DNA from: Astropecten irregularis
Taxonomy: Eukaryota > Echinodermata > Asteroidea > Paxillosida > Astropectinidae
Assembly (NCBI GenBank): GCA_963971285.1
Contig: OZ020247.1
Coordinates: forward strand, 8,018,614-8,082,613
Direction of reading: 5' to 3'
DNA: 64,000 nucleotides
Program-made: the position numbers and the translations under genes
Part shown: piece by piece, positions 22,701 to 34,239 of the stretch
Numbering within the stretch: position 1 is the stretch's first letter
Layout of the letters: each line of letters begins with the position of its first letter
Notes under the pieces: model-generated
The model's database searches: none
What the model was told of the DNA's origin: nothing
What the model saw: only the letters and a program-made list of their open reading frames with translations

Positions 22701-25301
22701 TAATTGTTTTTTGGGGGCTTGTAGCGCGCGTTGCACATGGAGGAATTTTATTCCTCCAGATCCTCCCGTTAAAAAAAACGTACAAGAAGAAGTTTGCGCT
22801 GGCGCGGGGATTAAAAGCGGAAAATATAATTCGGCACAATCATCAAAAAAGCGGAAAATAGAATGCGGCAAATTCATCAAAAAAGCGGAAAATAGAATGC
22901 GGCAAATTCATCAAAAAGCGGAAAACTGCTAAAACGCGGAGATCTCACACCCAGTCTTACTAGTAATAGGTATGGCACAGCGAAAAATCCCTTACACGAA
23001 TTGGCACGAAACAGTCGCAAGAGGGCGTCACGATCATCTCATTATGTGACGTCATCGCACTGACCAAAAATGGAAGTTTTCATGAATGAAACTGACGCGC
23101 ATGGGCACATACTCAGCGATGCCCACTCTAACCATAGTTACTTCGACAGACCTCGCCACGATCTTTCGAATGGTACCAAAAACATAAAAATTTGTACATT
23201 TCTTCGACCTTTTGACCATTTTTGGTGGTGTCACCCGACGTTCGAGAACTCACGGACACCGCGATCGTATTTGAACTTTGGTGAGCTGTATTTTTGTTGT
23301 CATTTTACCGCGAAACCGCGCCACCGTCTGAGTGTGATTGTTGGGTCGTTGAATATTCATATAACGTGTGTTGGGTCTATTGGTTGTGTATGCTGAGAGC
23401 GCCACATGAATATGCATAGAATTGCATGGTCATCCGGAGATGTCGTACGGCCGACTGTTGATCGTTGCGTAGTCGTACACCGCGTGTGTTTGAATAGGCA
23501 CATCGCGTAATGCGTGCCCCGTACGTGTCTGCAACGGCCCTGCGTGCGTGCCTAACGAGTTGGGCCAGCACATGGTTTCCGTGACGTCACGAGCACGGCC
23601 TCGCGCGTTGACCAATCAGCGCGGCGCTTTTTACACACGGCACTGTTTCCATCCGTGTTACAGTGCATATGGGGAATTTTTCGCTGTGTATGGGTTGCTA
23701 AATTGTAATCTCTATGCAATACCAGAAATAAGGCAGGGTACAGTTGTTGACACTGGCATTCATGCTGCAAACGTTAGTTTGCCATTGACTTAATGATTGG
23801 CCAATGTTCATTACATGTGTATGTCATGCTGGCTGGAACGTAGGCCTACATGTACTTCTTCCAGCTAAATGATTCAATGATTGAATTCTCACAACAATAT
23901 TGTTACGTTAACGAAACAAACCTGAAACTAACAAATATTTTGGCTTTGGGGTACAACTACAATACTTCAAAAATGCATAAACTATGGTGGCGTACACAAA
24001 ATAATTAATACATGCTACATCATGCGTGTAGTGACTAACGTTAGTGTACAACAGTAGCAGCGCTAGTTTACTAGCCTAAGTGTTACTGTGCATGACTTTG
24101 AGCGGGTTTCAGGTCAACTCGGTCCGTAACCAACTCGGTCCGAGTCAACTCGGTCCGTGACCAACTCGGTCCGTAACCAACTCGGTCCATGACCAACTCG
24201 GTCCGTAACCAACTCGGTCCGAGGCCAACTCGGTCCGTAACCAACTCGGTCCGTGACCAACTCGGTCCGTGACCAACTCGGTCCCTATGGGAAAATGCAC
24301 GCAAAAATGTCTGGTAATTTTGTTGCAGCAAAACGAGTACGTAGTCTCGCATATTGCGTGAACTTAACTATTTATTTAGGCTTATTTATTTATTTATTCA
24401 TTTATTATCTTAAAAACATTAAAAGAATGAAAAATACATTGGCAGGTGCTGCCCAGGGCCTGACAAAAAGTAAAAAAAAAAAAAAAAAAAAAATCTCTCA
24501 TCAAAAGACGTGCCTTCCCAACCTGCCAATTATAAATCTTATATTAAATTATGTAAATGTATATACACAGATTAATTAAAACAAAGCTAAATAATCAAAA
24601 ACAAAAACACAAAACAATCATCATTATTATTCATTAATTGATTTATTGATTTTGAACACAAAAAGCACGTTTTCATAAGGCATTTGACTTCGTGTATAAT
24701 TTAATTGATATTTTAATTAAAATTGTATTGTGCCATTTTATCAAATAATTATGGTATCCATATAATAAGACATAATTTATGTCTTCACGGTTTCAGCCAC
24801 AAGCAAAACATATTATTATGTTATGATGACATTAAAAAACATTAATGCAAGTAGCCTACATGTTGTACACTGCTGCTGCAAACTGCATATGGATTCTTGT
24901 TTGTGTTCTTTTTCCCACAGGGACCGAGTTGGTCACGGACCGAGTTGGTTACGGACCGAGTTGGTCACGGACCGAGTTGGCCTCGGACCGAGTTAGCCAC
25001 GGACCGAGTTGGTCACGGACCGAGTTGGCTTCGGACTGAGTTGGTCTCGGACCGAGTTGGTCACGGACCGAGTTGACTCGGACCGAGTTTGTTACGGACC
25101 GAGTTGACTGGCACCCCTTTGAGCGCATCCATGCAGGCATGCACACGCGCCTGATTACAAATTTGTAAGTTGTAATGAATACAGAATAGCACAGGCCCTT
25201 TCCTGTTACACGTACATTGCAAAAGAACAGGTGACTCAGTCATTGCACGTTATTCGACTTTTTTCGAGGCCGTTTCTTACCTTCCTTTTCTCCCGCCCCA
25301 T
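13736..25301 (-). CDS. PES1: Pescadillo (PES1/NOP7), complete 14-exon gene
   Basis: Nucleolar 60S ribosome-biogenesis factor, a subunit of the PES1-BOP1-WDR12 (PeBoW) complex needed for 28S/5.8S rRNA maturation. Exons on the - strand: 25281-25301, 22262-22341, 21316-21469, 20721-20830, 20007-20178, 18512-18601, 17858-17974, 17413-17595, 17015-17148, 16726-16851, 16091-16275, 15297-15475, 14664-14843, 13736-13822. All junctions are GT-AG, phases agree, and lengths sum to 1818 bases: 605 residues plus stop (human 588). The tiny first exon encodes MGREKRK and joins [12 protein letters not shown], matching the conserved pescadillo N-terminus. The pescadillo domain runs from about residue 8 to 250 ([41 protein letters not shown]). 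An acidic linker follows. The BRCT domain is at about 328-425 ([52 protein letters not shown]). A second acidic stretch and a basic C-terminal tail complete it. The call is secure. Confidence 0.97.
14447..14600. mobile_element. Palindromic MITE family E, copy E2
   Basis: A complete hairpin of about 154 bp, AATGGGAGACTTTGGAGAAC to GTTCTCCAAAGTCTCCCATT, in the last PES1 intron. The arms contain GGTCTTCAAGTCAACAG and a GCGCATG-rich centre. The ORFs crossing it on both strands are products of the palindrome. Confidence 0.85.
18139..18377. mobile_element. MITE family L, copy L2
   Basis: The best-preserved L copy: GGGCCCTTTCCCAAACCTCG at the left and GAGGTTTGGGAAAGGCCC at the right. It lies in the PES1 intron between exons 6 and 7. 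An ORF across it with a repetitive LELEPEPEP pattern is an artefact of the GGAGCY repeats. Confidence 0.8.
18640..18994. mobile_element. TTAA-flanked MITE family C, copy C2 (inverted relative to C1)
   Basis: Begins AGGGAGCATATAGGATTTGC and ends CATGTATTGTACCT, with TTAA at 18636-18639 and 18995-18998. It lies only 38 bp upstream (in transcript sense) of the PES1 exon 6 acceptor at 18601/18602. Confidence 0.82.
19292..19465. mobile_element. Palindromic MITE family G, copy G1
   Basis: Inverted ends CAATAGCGCTCCGCACTAAT and GTGCGGAGCGCTATTG, with inner matched segments (CAGACAAACATTG / CAATGTTTGTCTGAG). The loop has a CACACA microsatellite. A second copy is at 45178-45316. Confidence 0.75.
19680..19800 (-). 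mobile_element. tRNA-derived SINE family F, copy F9 (- strand)
   Basis: On the + strand it reads GGATTCGAACATGTGACTTTC, then TACCAACTGAGCTATCCAG: the complements of the B box and A box. An E element follows immediately at 19802. Confidence 0.7.
19802..19955. mobile_element. Palindromic MITE family E, copy E3
   Basis: AATGGGAGACTTTTGAGAAC at the left and CGGTTCTCAAAAGTCTCCTATTGT at the right. It is inserted at the 5' side of SINE copy F9 in a PES1 intron, about 50 bp from the donor of exon 5. Confidence 0.82.
21115..21300. mobile_element. Palindromic MITE family E, two overlapping copies (E4)
   Basis: A left half-copy (21115-21155) is followed after about 40 bp by a second copy (about 21195-21300) ending CCAAAGTCTCCCATT. 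It ends about 16 bp before the donor side of PES1 exon 3. Confidence 0.7.
22613..22954. mobile_element. Short hAT-like element with AGCGGAAAA internal repeats
   Basis: The left end CAGGGGTGTGAGAG and right end TCTCACACCCAG are inverted. The flanks show an imperfect 8-bp direct repeat (ACTCTTAC / AGTCTTAC). The right side contains three AAAAAGCGGAAAATAGAATG-type repeats. Several ORFs here have no family resemblance. It sits in PES1 intron 1. Assignment to the hAT class is inference from the CAG-type end and repeat length. Confidence 0.55.
24105..25116. mobile_element. Foldback transposon with 16-bp tandem-repeat arms and 9-bp target duplication
   Basis: A 1012-bp element in PES1 intron 1. The left arm (about 24113-24287) has 11 units of a 16-bp motif, CCAACTCGGTCCGTAA with variants at the last four positions. 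The right arm (about 24920-25110) has 12 units of the inverted motif (GGACCGAGTTGGTCAC type). The 0.6-kb centre is AT-rich with no transposase. The direct repeat CTTTGAGCG occurs exactly outside both ends (24096-24104 and 25117-25125). The architecture is that of foldback elements such as Drosophila FB and sea urchin TU. Confidence 0.9.
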
Positions 25302-26736
25302 CTTTCAATTTCGGCCTGTCTGTTCGAAATAAAGAGGCAATGACCCGATAAATTAACGAATACAACTTATAATCTGGATAAAGGCCTTCAATTTATCACA
25401 AACTGCTGCAATTTACACACACGTTCTCAACTTCGAGTTTCAGAAATTTACACGTGCGGAGTAGAACGCCCTCACGAGACAGATACGAACTAGTTGGAGT
25501 TTTTAAGTCTGGCGACCATGCAGTCATTTTACAAATCGTATTCCTTTGTACATGATGACGCCTGGGAAACATCCAGCTTGTATTGAGCGTGCACAAAGTC
25601 CAAAAGTCGCTAGTTCGGACTCCAGTTAAAACTCAAGTGGCCAGGTGGTTTACAATTTATTTTTGGCACGAATGGGACTTTCAGCTATGGACAGAAAACA
25701 GGTTGGCAGCTTTTTAAATATGCTCCATATTGTACAAAAATATGCAGTATTTTTTTGAAACAACTGGCGAAGTGCTTTTTTTGAGCAAGATTGGAAAATA
25801 GAATTAGGCCTAGGCCTAATTTAAAACCACCACCTGTACCTGTCACCCGCAATTAATTATGCCTATGGGCGGGGCTCCAAATTTACAATCGATTTTGTTT
25901 TACTATTTTACGTCCATGATGCGTGAAGCTGTAAAAAATACAAACACAACAAATCACAGTCTTTGACTTTGGGCAACATTAAATACGTACATGTACATGT
26001 AAGCAGGTAATTTATTTGATGACTTGACCTTAATTTATTTAATTTAAACTAATATAATTATGCAACTGCAACTTACAGTTAAAAATGCATGTAATAAACT
26101 GCTGCAAACTGTTTAGTTGCAATGATCGTAACCCTAGGTCTGACATGGGGACTGGGACCAGGTCCCAGTAAAACAGTATTGACCTGAAATATATAAAATG
26201 AGTAATTAGGATCAGGAGGGCCTGACAATTTTATCTTTCTCAAAGGCTAATTTATTGAAGCTTAAATAAACTGTTATGATCAACTAAACACTGCCTGAAA
26301 TTAATGTTTAAAAAAACAATTTCTAGGGCCTATCTCTTGATAAAATAATGAATATGTTCAGTAGTATTGTGTTTTTATTAAGTGTTTCAAGAGTATTAAA
26401 ATATCTGAGACAATTGAAATGAACACAAACATTGTCCTTGAATAAAATGCTAAATAAATGGCTAGGTGAACAGAAATTAGTTAAAAATAGCCATTGAAAA
26501 GTGGACATTGAAAAGTGGACAAAAAAAAATTGGACTGGAGCACAATTCGAACCAGGGCCCTTGGAATACCGTACTGGTCAGAAATTAAATTTAAGTATAA
26601 TAAAGAAAGTACATTCTCGGAATGGTCTGCCATGTTCTTACACTTTATAGCATCATGTACTTATTTCTCCTTGGTATAATTTATTCCACTCACACAGGAG
26701 CTCTAGTTAAGCTGTAAAGGAATACATCAATTCCAG
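25302..26736. promoter_or_regulatory. Intergenic region between divergent PES1 and the acidic-protein gene
   Basis: The 1.4 kb between the PES1 start codon (- strand) and the next start codon (+ strand) must hold both promoters. I see no convincing TATA box at useful spacing. A degenerate SINE F fragment (GGAGCACAATTCGAACCAGG) lies at about 26530-26580. ATG 25299-25301 has an adenine at -3, a favourable context. The promoter role is inferred from position only. Confidence 0.45.
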
Positions 26737-29700
26737 ATGTCTGAGACAGGAGACGACGATGCATCGTCCCTTGATGCTCTCCTGGGCAAATATGGAAGCA
26801 GCGGTCGATCCGTCAAGCTAGCCGAGGCCGGAGAGTCGTCAACGGATGATCGCCAAGACCACTTAGGCCACCAGGAGGAGCCTTCCAGTCAGTTCTTACT
26901 GGAAATAAGAGAGCGGGCTAAGGTGATGATGATAGGGTACTAGTAGTCAGAAAAGGAGGGATTGAGGGGGGGGGGGGGTGAATGGAGCTTTGTATGGGAG
27001 ACATAAATTAGTTTTTAACCTTAACACAGCTGCATACCTTGCAGCTTACCACCACACATGGGTGCTTTTCCCAAACCTCGTCTCAGGCCCCAGCTCTAGT
27101 GTCTGTCATCCATAGGCTGGAAATATAGGTTGTGGTCTTTTATTGAAGCTGAAGCTCTGTTTTCTTTTTCAAACCAGAGATTATTGAAAATCTACTTCCG
27201 AACCACAGCCAAAAACATCTATTTTGATACCCGTTAATTAAGAATGGATTCACGAAATGGAGCTGGAGCTGGAGCCGAGGTTTGGAAAAGGAACATGGTT
27301 TTGAATTTCAAAGCAAAGGAAATGACTTTAAACAGGAATGTACGGTTTTCAAGTCTTTGTTTTTACAAATTAAAGTAGTGCTGATGATCAAAGAGTTTGA
27401 AATTGACTTTGATTTGTCTGTTCTCTTGACTAGATCTTGAGTCGCAACACTGCAAAGTCCCGCAAGGCCGCCCTGCAGAATGTGGTCAACGATGGCAGTC
27501 AGTCGACTTCAGAAGGTGGCTCTCTGGTAAGTAATTGGCCCTTGGTAAAATTTAATTTTCCCACAGCCAAAACATTCCTTCCTCCTTGACTCCCTGAAAA
27601 AAAAACACATTTTAGTAGACAGAGAAGGGCGCGAAATTATATCTGGCAGAATTTTATTGATTCCTGTGGCAGAGACTCTTTTCTACAGCAAGAAAAAAGT
27701 TGTCAAGATTCTGACGAGGGTTCTTGGGCCAGCTCTGTCACACACTGCACCACAGTTGATTTTATCCAGAGCCTGTCACTTGCCTGTGTCCCACAATTCT
27801 GTCCCTTGATCCATGTATATATCAACTTCTTCATTTGCAGGATTTGTTCATGGACATCATTCGGAGTACGGCCATCCCCGATGAAGCTGTAGCTCCTTCA
27901 ACATCTTCTCTTCCTGAAAGCAACGAAGAGGAACTCACACCGTACTCCGGGGATGACCTTCTTCAGTCGGTCGTACCTCTTGACACCGCCCCCTGGAATA
28001 CCGCAGAGGACGACACCCTGAACACATCGCAGAGCTACTACCAAGGGATCGATATCAAGCCTTGGGGAGAATCCACTGCTGAGGTCTGTGATGATGCAAG
28101 CGAAGACAGCGACAGCTCATGTGAAGAATCACAAGACAGCGATTGCAGTGACGTTGATGGGGCCGGGTTTGTCACTACCTCAAGGGAAATTGCTGGTGAT
28201 CTTCCACATGAGATGGACACATTTGATTTGAAGAGTGATTTTGAAACAGATGAAGATGACAAAAGGGGTGTTGAGGACAGTAAGCATGCCAGCAGTCAAC
28301 TACTATGGCAAGCGGAGGCTGTCAAAGACTCTGGAATGGCAACGCCTCGGGCAAGAGAAGAAGCTGCTGCAAGAAGGGATGAGGAAGACATTGATAGGGA
28401 TGATGATGAAGACGAAGAGGGTGATGATTGCTGCGAGGAAGGCAATGACGAAGTCAATATGAGGACAAGATGCCATGTTGACCAATCTAGTGGACATTCA
28501 AAACTTGAGGATGAGGTTGAAGATGTCTCACCTCTTGGCAGCACCAAGATGAGCAGAGACGAAAATGTCAGCGAAGAGGAAGACAAAATGAAAAATGCAC
28601 TCTCCAACCAGCAAACCGATTTGACACCTGATGTCTGCTACAATTTGGTTGATGGAAACACTGAAGGCTCCACTCATAATATCGATAATGAAGTTTCCGT
28701 AAATAACGATGATGACGAGGGAAGTGAAGACCAGTCATCTCAGCTTTTTGAGCTTTCAGAAGATGATGAGCATGATGCCACTACAGTGCAGCAGCGAGTT
28801 TCATCAGCTTTGGATGACATGCTCGGTGAAGTATTCAGAGAGGAGAGAATACCTCATGAAGACGAGGGAGATGGCGGTGAATCCGATTTACGGCCAAGGT
28901 CACCAGTAGCAAGAGAAGGTGAGGACAGCCAAGGACAATTGCAAAGCCCTGACAAGACCAGTCTTGCACAGGAGGAGCCATGTGGGACAAGGCAGGATGA
29001 GTCAGTTAGTGACGTTCTTTCACTTCAAACCAAATCTTATTCATCGCAGCAGATGGGACAGCAACTTGAAGTAAAAGGTGATGAAGATGGAGATCATCAC
29101 TCCAGCAATTCACCGTCTCCAAGCGAGTCTCCTAGTAGCAGAAATCACAGCGAAGAGAAAAATGCAGAATACTTCAGCAAGAAATCCACGGAAATAGGAA
29201 GTAAAGACGGCACAGATTTTGTCGAAGTTAAAGAGATCAATTCACTCAATCAAGGACTGAAACCAGGGCCAATTGCTATCAGCCACTCCCCAAGATCAGA
29301 TGAAGAGACGGTTGAACAATCAGGAGTCAGTGAGACGGCAGAGCCTCGTTGCATTGAACACAACAAGTCAAAACCCAATGATGCTATGACTGAAGTTGAC
29401 TTGCGAGACCAAGACAGTGAAACCATAATCACAGCGGGCTCCCTTTCTCTGCCTCAGGCAGAAGCAGACATATCCATCTGTAGTGCAGATGCTGTCAGTA
29501 CTGCTGAAAAGCAGCCAGTGATCTCAAAATCTGGCCATCCACAAGCAAAGGAAGAAAGTGTATCAACTTCTATTTCCCAGGATATGCCGAAGCCTGACGC
29601 TGGCAGTGATGCGACAACTCGAAAGTCAGACAGACCTCCAATACTTCTTGGAGAGGCAAAGACGCCACACAAGCAAGAGAGGAAGTGGAGTCCTCGGACG

Positions 29701-30948
29701 GACGACCCCAGCAGTAGCCCTCGGACAAGTCAGACTGCTAACCACGGACACAACCTAGCAGTGGGCAACAAACCTATAAGGTGCAGGCAGTGGGGACAGT
29801 CGGGGCCGAGGGAGTCATCAAAGCCTTCCAGTCCTGATGTTGTTTCTCAGCAGAGAGACGGAACCCTCGAGGCGGTGGAGGAAACCAAAGGGCCTGGAAA
29901 TGTCCGGGGCTTGATTGCACGATTCAACAGTGGCAGTGCGTGCTCAAGCCCAGTGGAATCCTCACCTCGAGGTGAGAGGGTACAAGCATTTGACTGGAGC
30001 ACCTTCCCTCTCAGAGGCAAACTGACAACAGCTGGGAGAACAACGGACACAGGAGTCCGGAACCGTGATGAGAAAATGCACTCCTCTCAACAGGTGAGTC
30101 AAATTAATTACATTTAGTCAATCCAACAAATCCCATCAATAGGCATGCAGTTTGGACTCGACAAGAAACAAGGAAATTCTAATCTTTACCATACTTTGTA
30201 CAGTGTTTTTCACTTTTCAATGGCATAAGAGTGAAGTGAAAAAAGAGGAAATGCTGATCTGAGGAAAAGTTGCGTGCCTGCATCAACTTCTATATCAAAT
30301 TTGTTCAAAATTAAAAACAAATTCTCGATGAGTTTTATGCCAAGTACCAATCATGCTGTGCTGCCCTCTTGTGGTGACGTTTGACTGTCATCGAGCATGT
30401 GTGCTGTGTGCCATGTGCTAAAGCATAAAGACAGAGACAGACCATGCACACCTTGGGTCCACCACTCGTGAATTACGAGGCAATACAGTGGAATGCTGCT
30501 ATAACGAACACCGCTATACCAAACATTTGGCTACATGTATACCGAACATCATGCTTGACTCCCAATAATGTATAATGTACAATGTATAGGCATGCTGAAC
30601 ATTGTACAATATAATATAACGACCACTATAACAAACAATTTCTGTGCGGTGTGCACCCAGCCGCAGTGTGTTCGATTTAGTGGCGTTCCACTGTACATAT
30701 TCAGAATGCTATTTCATCACTGTCGAGCTTGGGAACACGTAGAATGCAAGCATTAGAAACATCACTCAATGTGTGTGAATTTGATTCAATACTCACAGTA
30801 TGTTACTGTTTTCTTCCCCAAAATTGTTGTTTCCTCACAGCGTCAGGACCGTAACTCGTCGGACGAGGGCACGGTGAATTCTCAAGACATCCCGTGGATG
30901 CGGGAACTGAGGGAGCGCAGGAAGAGGCGGGGAAAAGCACCGCCCTAG
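26737..30948 (+). CDS. Unrecognised acidic, low-complexity protein (879 residues)
   Basis: A four-exon gene: 26737-26922, 27434-27526, 27841-30093 and 30841-30948. All internal junctions are GT-AG in phase 0, giving 62+31+751+35 residues. The start is the first ATG after an in-frame stop-containing upstream region. The large 2.25-kb exon encodes a Ser/Asp/Glu-rich sequence with long acidic runs (EEDIDRDDDEDEEGDDCCEE, DSDSSCEESQDSD) and many SP/TP sites, so it is probably disordered and phosphorylated. Two parts look more ordered or conserved-like: an N-terminal basic segment FLLEIRERAKILSRNTAKSR spanning the exon 1/2 junction, and the C-terminal IPWMRELRERRKRRGKAPP. No membrane segment or signal peptide is present. 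I do not recognise the family. A nuclear or scaffold role would be a guess. It is convergent with GSAP and divergent from PES1. A candidate AATAAA lies at about 31142. Confidence 0.85.
27063..27291. mobile_element. MITE family L, copy L3
   Basis: CTTTTCCCAAACCTCGTCTC to GAGCCGAGGTTTGGAAAAGG in the first intron of the acidic-protein gene. The body matches L1 and L2, including the GAAGCTCTGTTTTC block. Confidence 0.75.
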
Positions 30949-31565
30949 AGGAGAGGGGCGTGGCACCAATGGAGCAGTTGTCATGGCATGGGGAAACGGA
31001 CTCTAGTCTGCCGATGCTGTTTAGGGAGCTCTTGAGCCAGGTTTTTCAAAACAAAACAAATCTATCCATCTCCGTCTTTCACTGAAAAACTAGAATTTCA
31101 CACAAATTAGTCATTTGGGAACAACAAACAGGGAGTACAGAAATAAACAAAGCATTGATTAAAATGGACTTTGGATCTACTATACATGTGTTGTCTATGC
31201 AATATAAGAAGAATTGTTTGCTCCATATGAAAGATCATATATAGTTAATGTGAAAATTCAGGCAGTTTTCACCAAGGTACTGTGTGAATTTGATCTATTT
31301 CAGCTTAGCTTGAAAGATAGAGTAACCTTGAAAAGAAACCTCCTTTTTTTTTTAGAAAGCTTCCAATGATCATGAGAATAGTACCCATAAATGCGTAAAA
31401 AAAATTTATTTTATTGGAATATTTAAGCAGTTGTACTGAGGGTGCTTAGTCTTTTTCTTTTGTAGTTGATCAATTTAAGGTTCTTGAAAGACACAGTTAA
31501 AAACAAACTGTTTTTTTTTAAAGCTTCCATTGACATTGCCGCACGTCCTAGAAGATGCCAGTCTT

Positions 31566-31935
31566 TCATAGAGTTAAATGAAAAACTAGAGTGCGCGCTT
31601 CGTATTCGACGTGCGCGTTGTCTGCACTCCGGCGTGGACGTGCAACTGCCATCTTTCCTGGTGTAGCTTCGCAGGTGCAGTAGAGTCAAAATATCATACC
31701 CGGATGTTACTCAGAAAACTGCACGCACTGTGCGGGACGCAACGAGCGACGCAATGTGTGGAACATCCTGTTTTTTATGCACAGTGCTGTGCATGAACCG
31801 GGGTAATTGTATGCACAATTTGAAACGCAAAATGTGCATTTGCCCTTGTTTGGTTTTCTTAGGCAATGGCGCTGGCCACGGTTTAGTGTATCACGCGCAG
31901 AGTGCACACTCTAGTTTTTTTATTTTACTCTATGC
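31566..31935. mobile_element. TIR element family K, copy K1
   Basis: The left end CATAGAGTTAAATGAAAAAC TAGAGTG is answered by CACTCTAGTTTTTTTATTTT ACTCTATG at the right. The body is unusually CpG-rich compared with the AT-rich surroundings. A 0.2-kb relative is at 61752-61947, sharing GACGCAATGTGTGGAACATC and TTGGTTTTCTTAGGCAATGG. Confidence 0.75.
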
Positions 31936-33316
31936 AGTCTCTACATCTGTCTTTATCTGTAAAAACACCACACATTGATTTTGCAAACTGCACTTTTCAA
32001 AATCTGTCAGTTCATGATTAGTCTCTGTTCAATAATAACTTGCTTACATTTTACCAACCTGTACACAGTGCCTTTTGGATTCCAAGCTAACATCACTGAG
32101 ATCCTCTCTGTCCTCCCTCGTACTGGGATTTGGGGCACCAGACTTGTACAAGTTGGTATCCTCCAAACCTGACTACTAAAATCTGTGTAAGTTGATGGCA
32201 GGGCATGTGTCGCAATTCTTGGCACCAGACTATTCAATTGATTTTTGTGGAGCAAACATTCAACAGTGAACTGTGAACTGTTCACATATGTTGGGCCACG
32301 TCTCCAATGTTTGCACGAGTCGGTCCCAGGTGATCACCGTTCTATTTCTTTTGGTGACCATTTGCAGAATACCATGTGATGAATGAACAAGGCTCATAGC
32401 CATATCCGATCCCATTGTTATCCCAAGTTATTTGGCTGTGGCTTGAATATACACACGAGTCTAGGGCAGCCATTTGCCTTTAATGTATAATTTCAAGCCA
32501 AAGCCGAACAATTAGAAAAAGCCATGTTTTAACAGAAACAGTAGCATTGCCATCAGGTACCAGACTAGTTAAAACTGGTGCTGAACTTAAAAATGCTATA
32601 ATACACACTGTTGACTATTCCACTGAGTGCTTGATACCCACTACCTTCCATATGTTAATTACATTTGTTAACTTTTTAAACTGGTTTCTTCTCAGTGATT
32701 TTATGTGCTACACTCTGAAAGTCTGGTTTTTAAACAGAAACAAAATGAAAGATAGTACTACATTTCCTATAAAAATTAATCTTTTTATTAATACATCTTT
32801 ATACCATGGGATATACTATTATGTACATTTTGTAGAAGCACATTGTCTTAAAAAAACCCTGATATGTACATATTTAATTGACAAATTTGATATATTTTCA
32901 ATAGAAATCTATAAATGGATACTATTGGATAGATAGTTATTTTTATAAAAAGAAAAATTGACCAAAAAGTGTTTTTAAATTTGTGATGAGAATTTGTATT
33001 GAATTTACTTCAGCACCTTTCAATGTTTGTACATGTAGAATGTAATTTATTTCTGAATCTTGCAGTAAAGCTTGATAGTAAAAGTACTATTCATATCCTT
33101 CCTTTGAATATTGCCACAATATTATTAAAATAAATCTTACTATTAATCAACTCAAAATCAACACTGAAATTAATTAGGCAATACTGGTCATTGGTCCGCA
33201 CACATTCATAGAAATCAGCTCTATGTCTTTTCCAACAACATTTCAAGAAAGTAATTTGTAGAGGAGACAATTTTTGAAAAATTAGAATTGTAAAATCACC
33301 CAGGCAACCTTGTTAA

Positions 33317-33738
33317 AGGTAGCTTCATACTTTGATTTTCAGTCAAAGAAATACTGGTTATGGGTCAAAGATATAAAAAAGGATACAGTAGCTGTCATCT
33401 GTGAAATTTTCAGTCCCACACGGTGCCCACTTTTTGAGGAAACAGTGAAAAACACTCACGGTATTTTCATTACGATCGTCGAGTTTTGTGGTTATGATTT
33501 TAAAAGTGCGCCCTCGTTCACAGCGGGTACCAACTGCTGGCTGGCTGTTATTTCCTCAGGTCGGCTTTTGGAAATTCAAATTTTTTGTCTGATTTCTAAT
33601 GATTTGACATTATGACTATCTGCTTAAATTGCATGATGATTACTTGTATTGTTATGTCTTTATCAATTTAACTTTTAGAAAAAAATGAATTAATATTTTT
33701 ATTCAGATGCCTCACCAAAGTATGAGGGTAACTTTTAG
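33317..33738. mobile_element. TTAA-flanked MITE family A, copy A6
   Basis: Left end AGGTAGCTTCATACTTTG after TTAA (33313-33316); right end ACCAAAGTATGAGGGTAACTT. It is longer than its relatives (about 420 bp), probably through an internal insertion near 33485-33600. Confidence 0.65.
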
Positions 33739-34239
33739 TAATTTTTCTTTCAATTATTCAATTCATTTTTGATATTAGAAATTACTGTTAATGTGTTTCA
33801 GAAATTAAAATAATAGTAGAATGTGTCTGTCCTAAATAAACACAAGGTGTTCAAGCCAGACGTGTTTACTTTGTGGTGTGTTGTTTGTGGACAATCTTAG
33901 AAGCAATCTTGATTGCACTAACATATCATTTGAAATGAAGAATGCCACTATTCATTATAGTGCATAGAAGCATAGAACAGCAGGGTACTATGCACTGAAA
34001 ATGTAAGCGGAGTGTGAACTCTTGGCTTCCATAAATGACTACATATTTTTCTCTGGTACAAATTATTTAAGTGACCATGGCCAATGACTGCAAATTAATG
34101 TAAATTAAGGAAGCATATGTTCCAATTAGGGCCATGTCATATGGTTTAAATACTGTTGGTCATACACTGCACAATGCGATAGTACACTGTCAATATAAAC
34201 AAATTAGACAGGATTATTTTGACTAAAAAGCCGCATCTT

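Noticed and set aside
24083..24352. ORF with repeating [14 protein letters not shown] units
   Set aside because: It is a translation of the foldback element's 16-bp tandem repeats; the mirror array at 24845-25146 gives similar ORFs on both strands.
28296..28607. Serine-rich ORF antisense to the acidic-protein gene
   Set aside because: Shadow of the Asp/Glu-rich coding exon on the other strand.
32547..32936. 129-codon ORF between the acidic-protein gene and GSAP
   Set aside because: AT-rich composition, no signal peptide or domain, no splice context, and it lies downstream of a gene end. Chance ORF.
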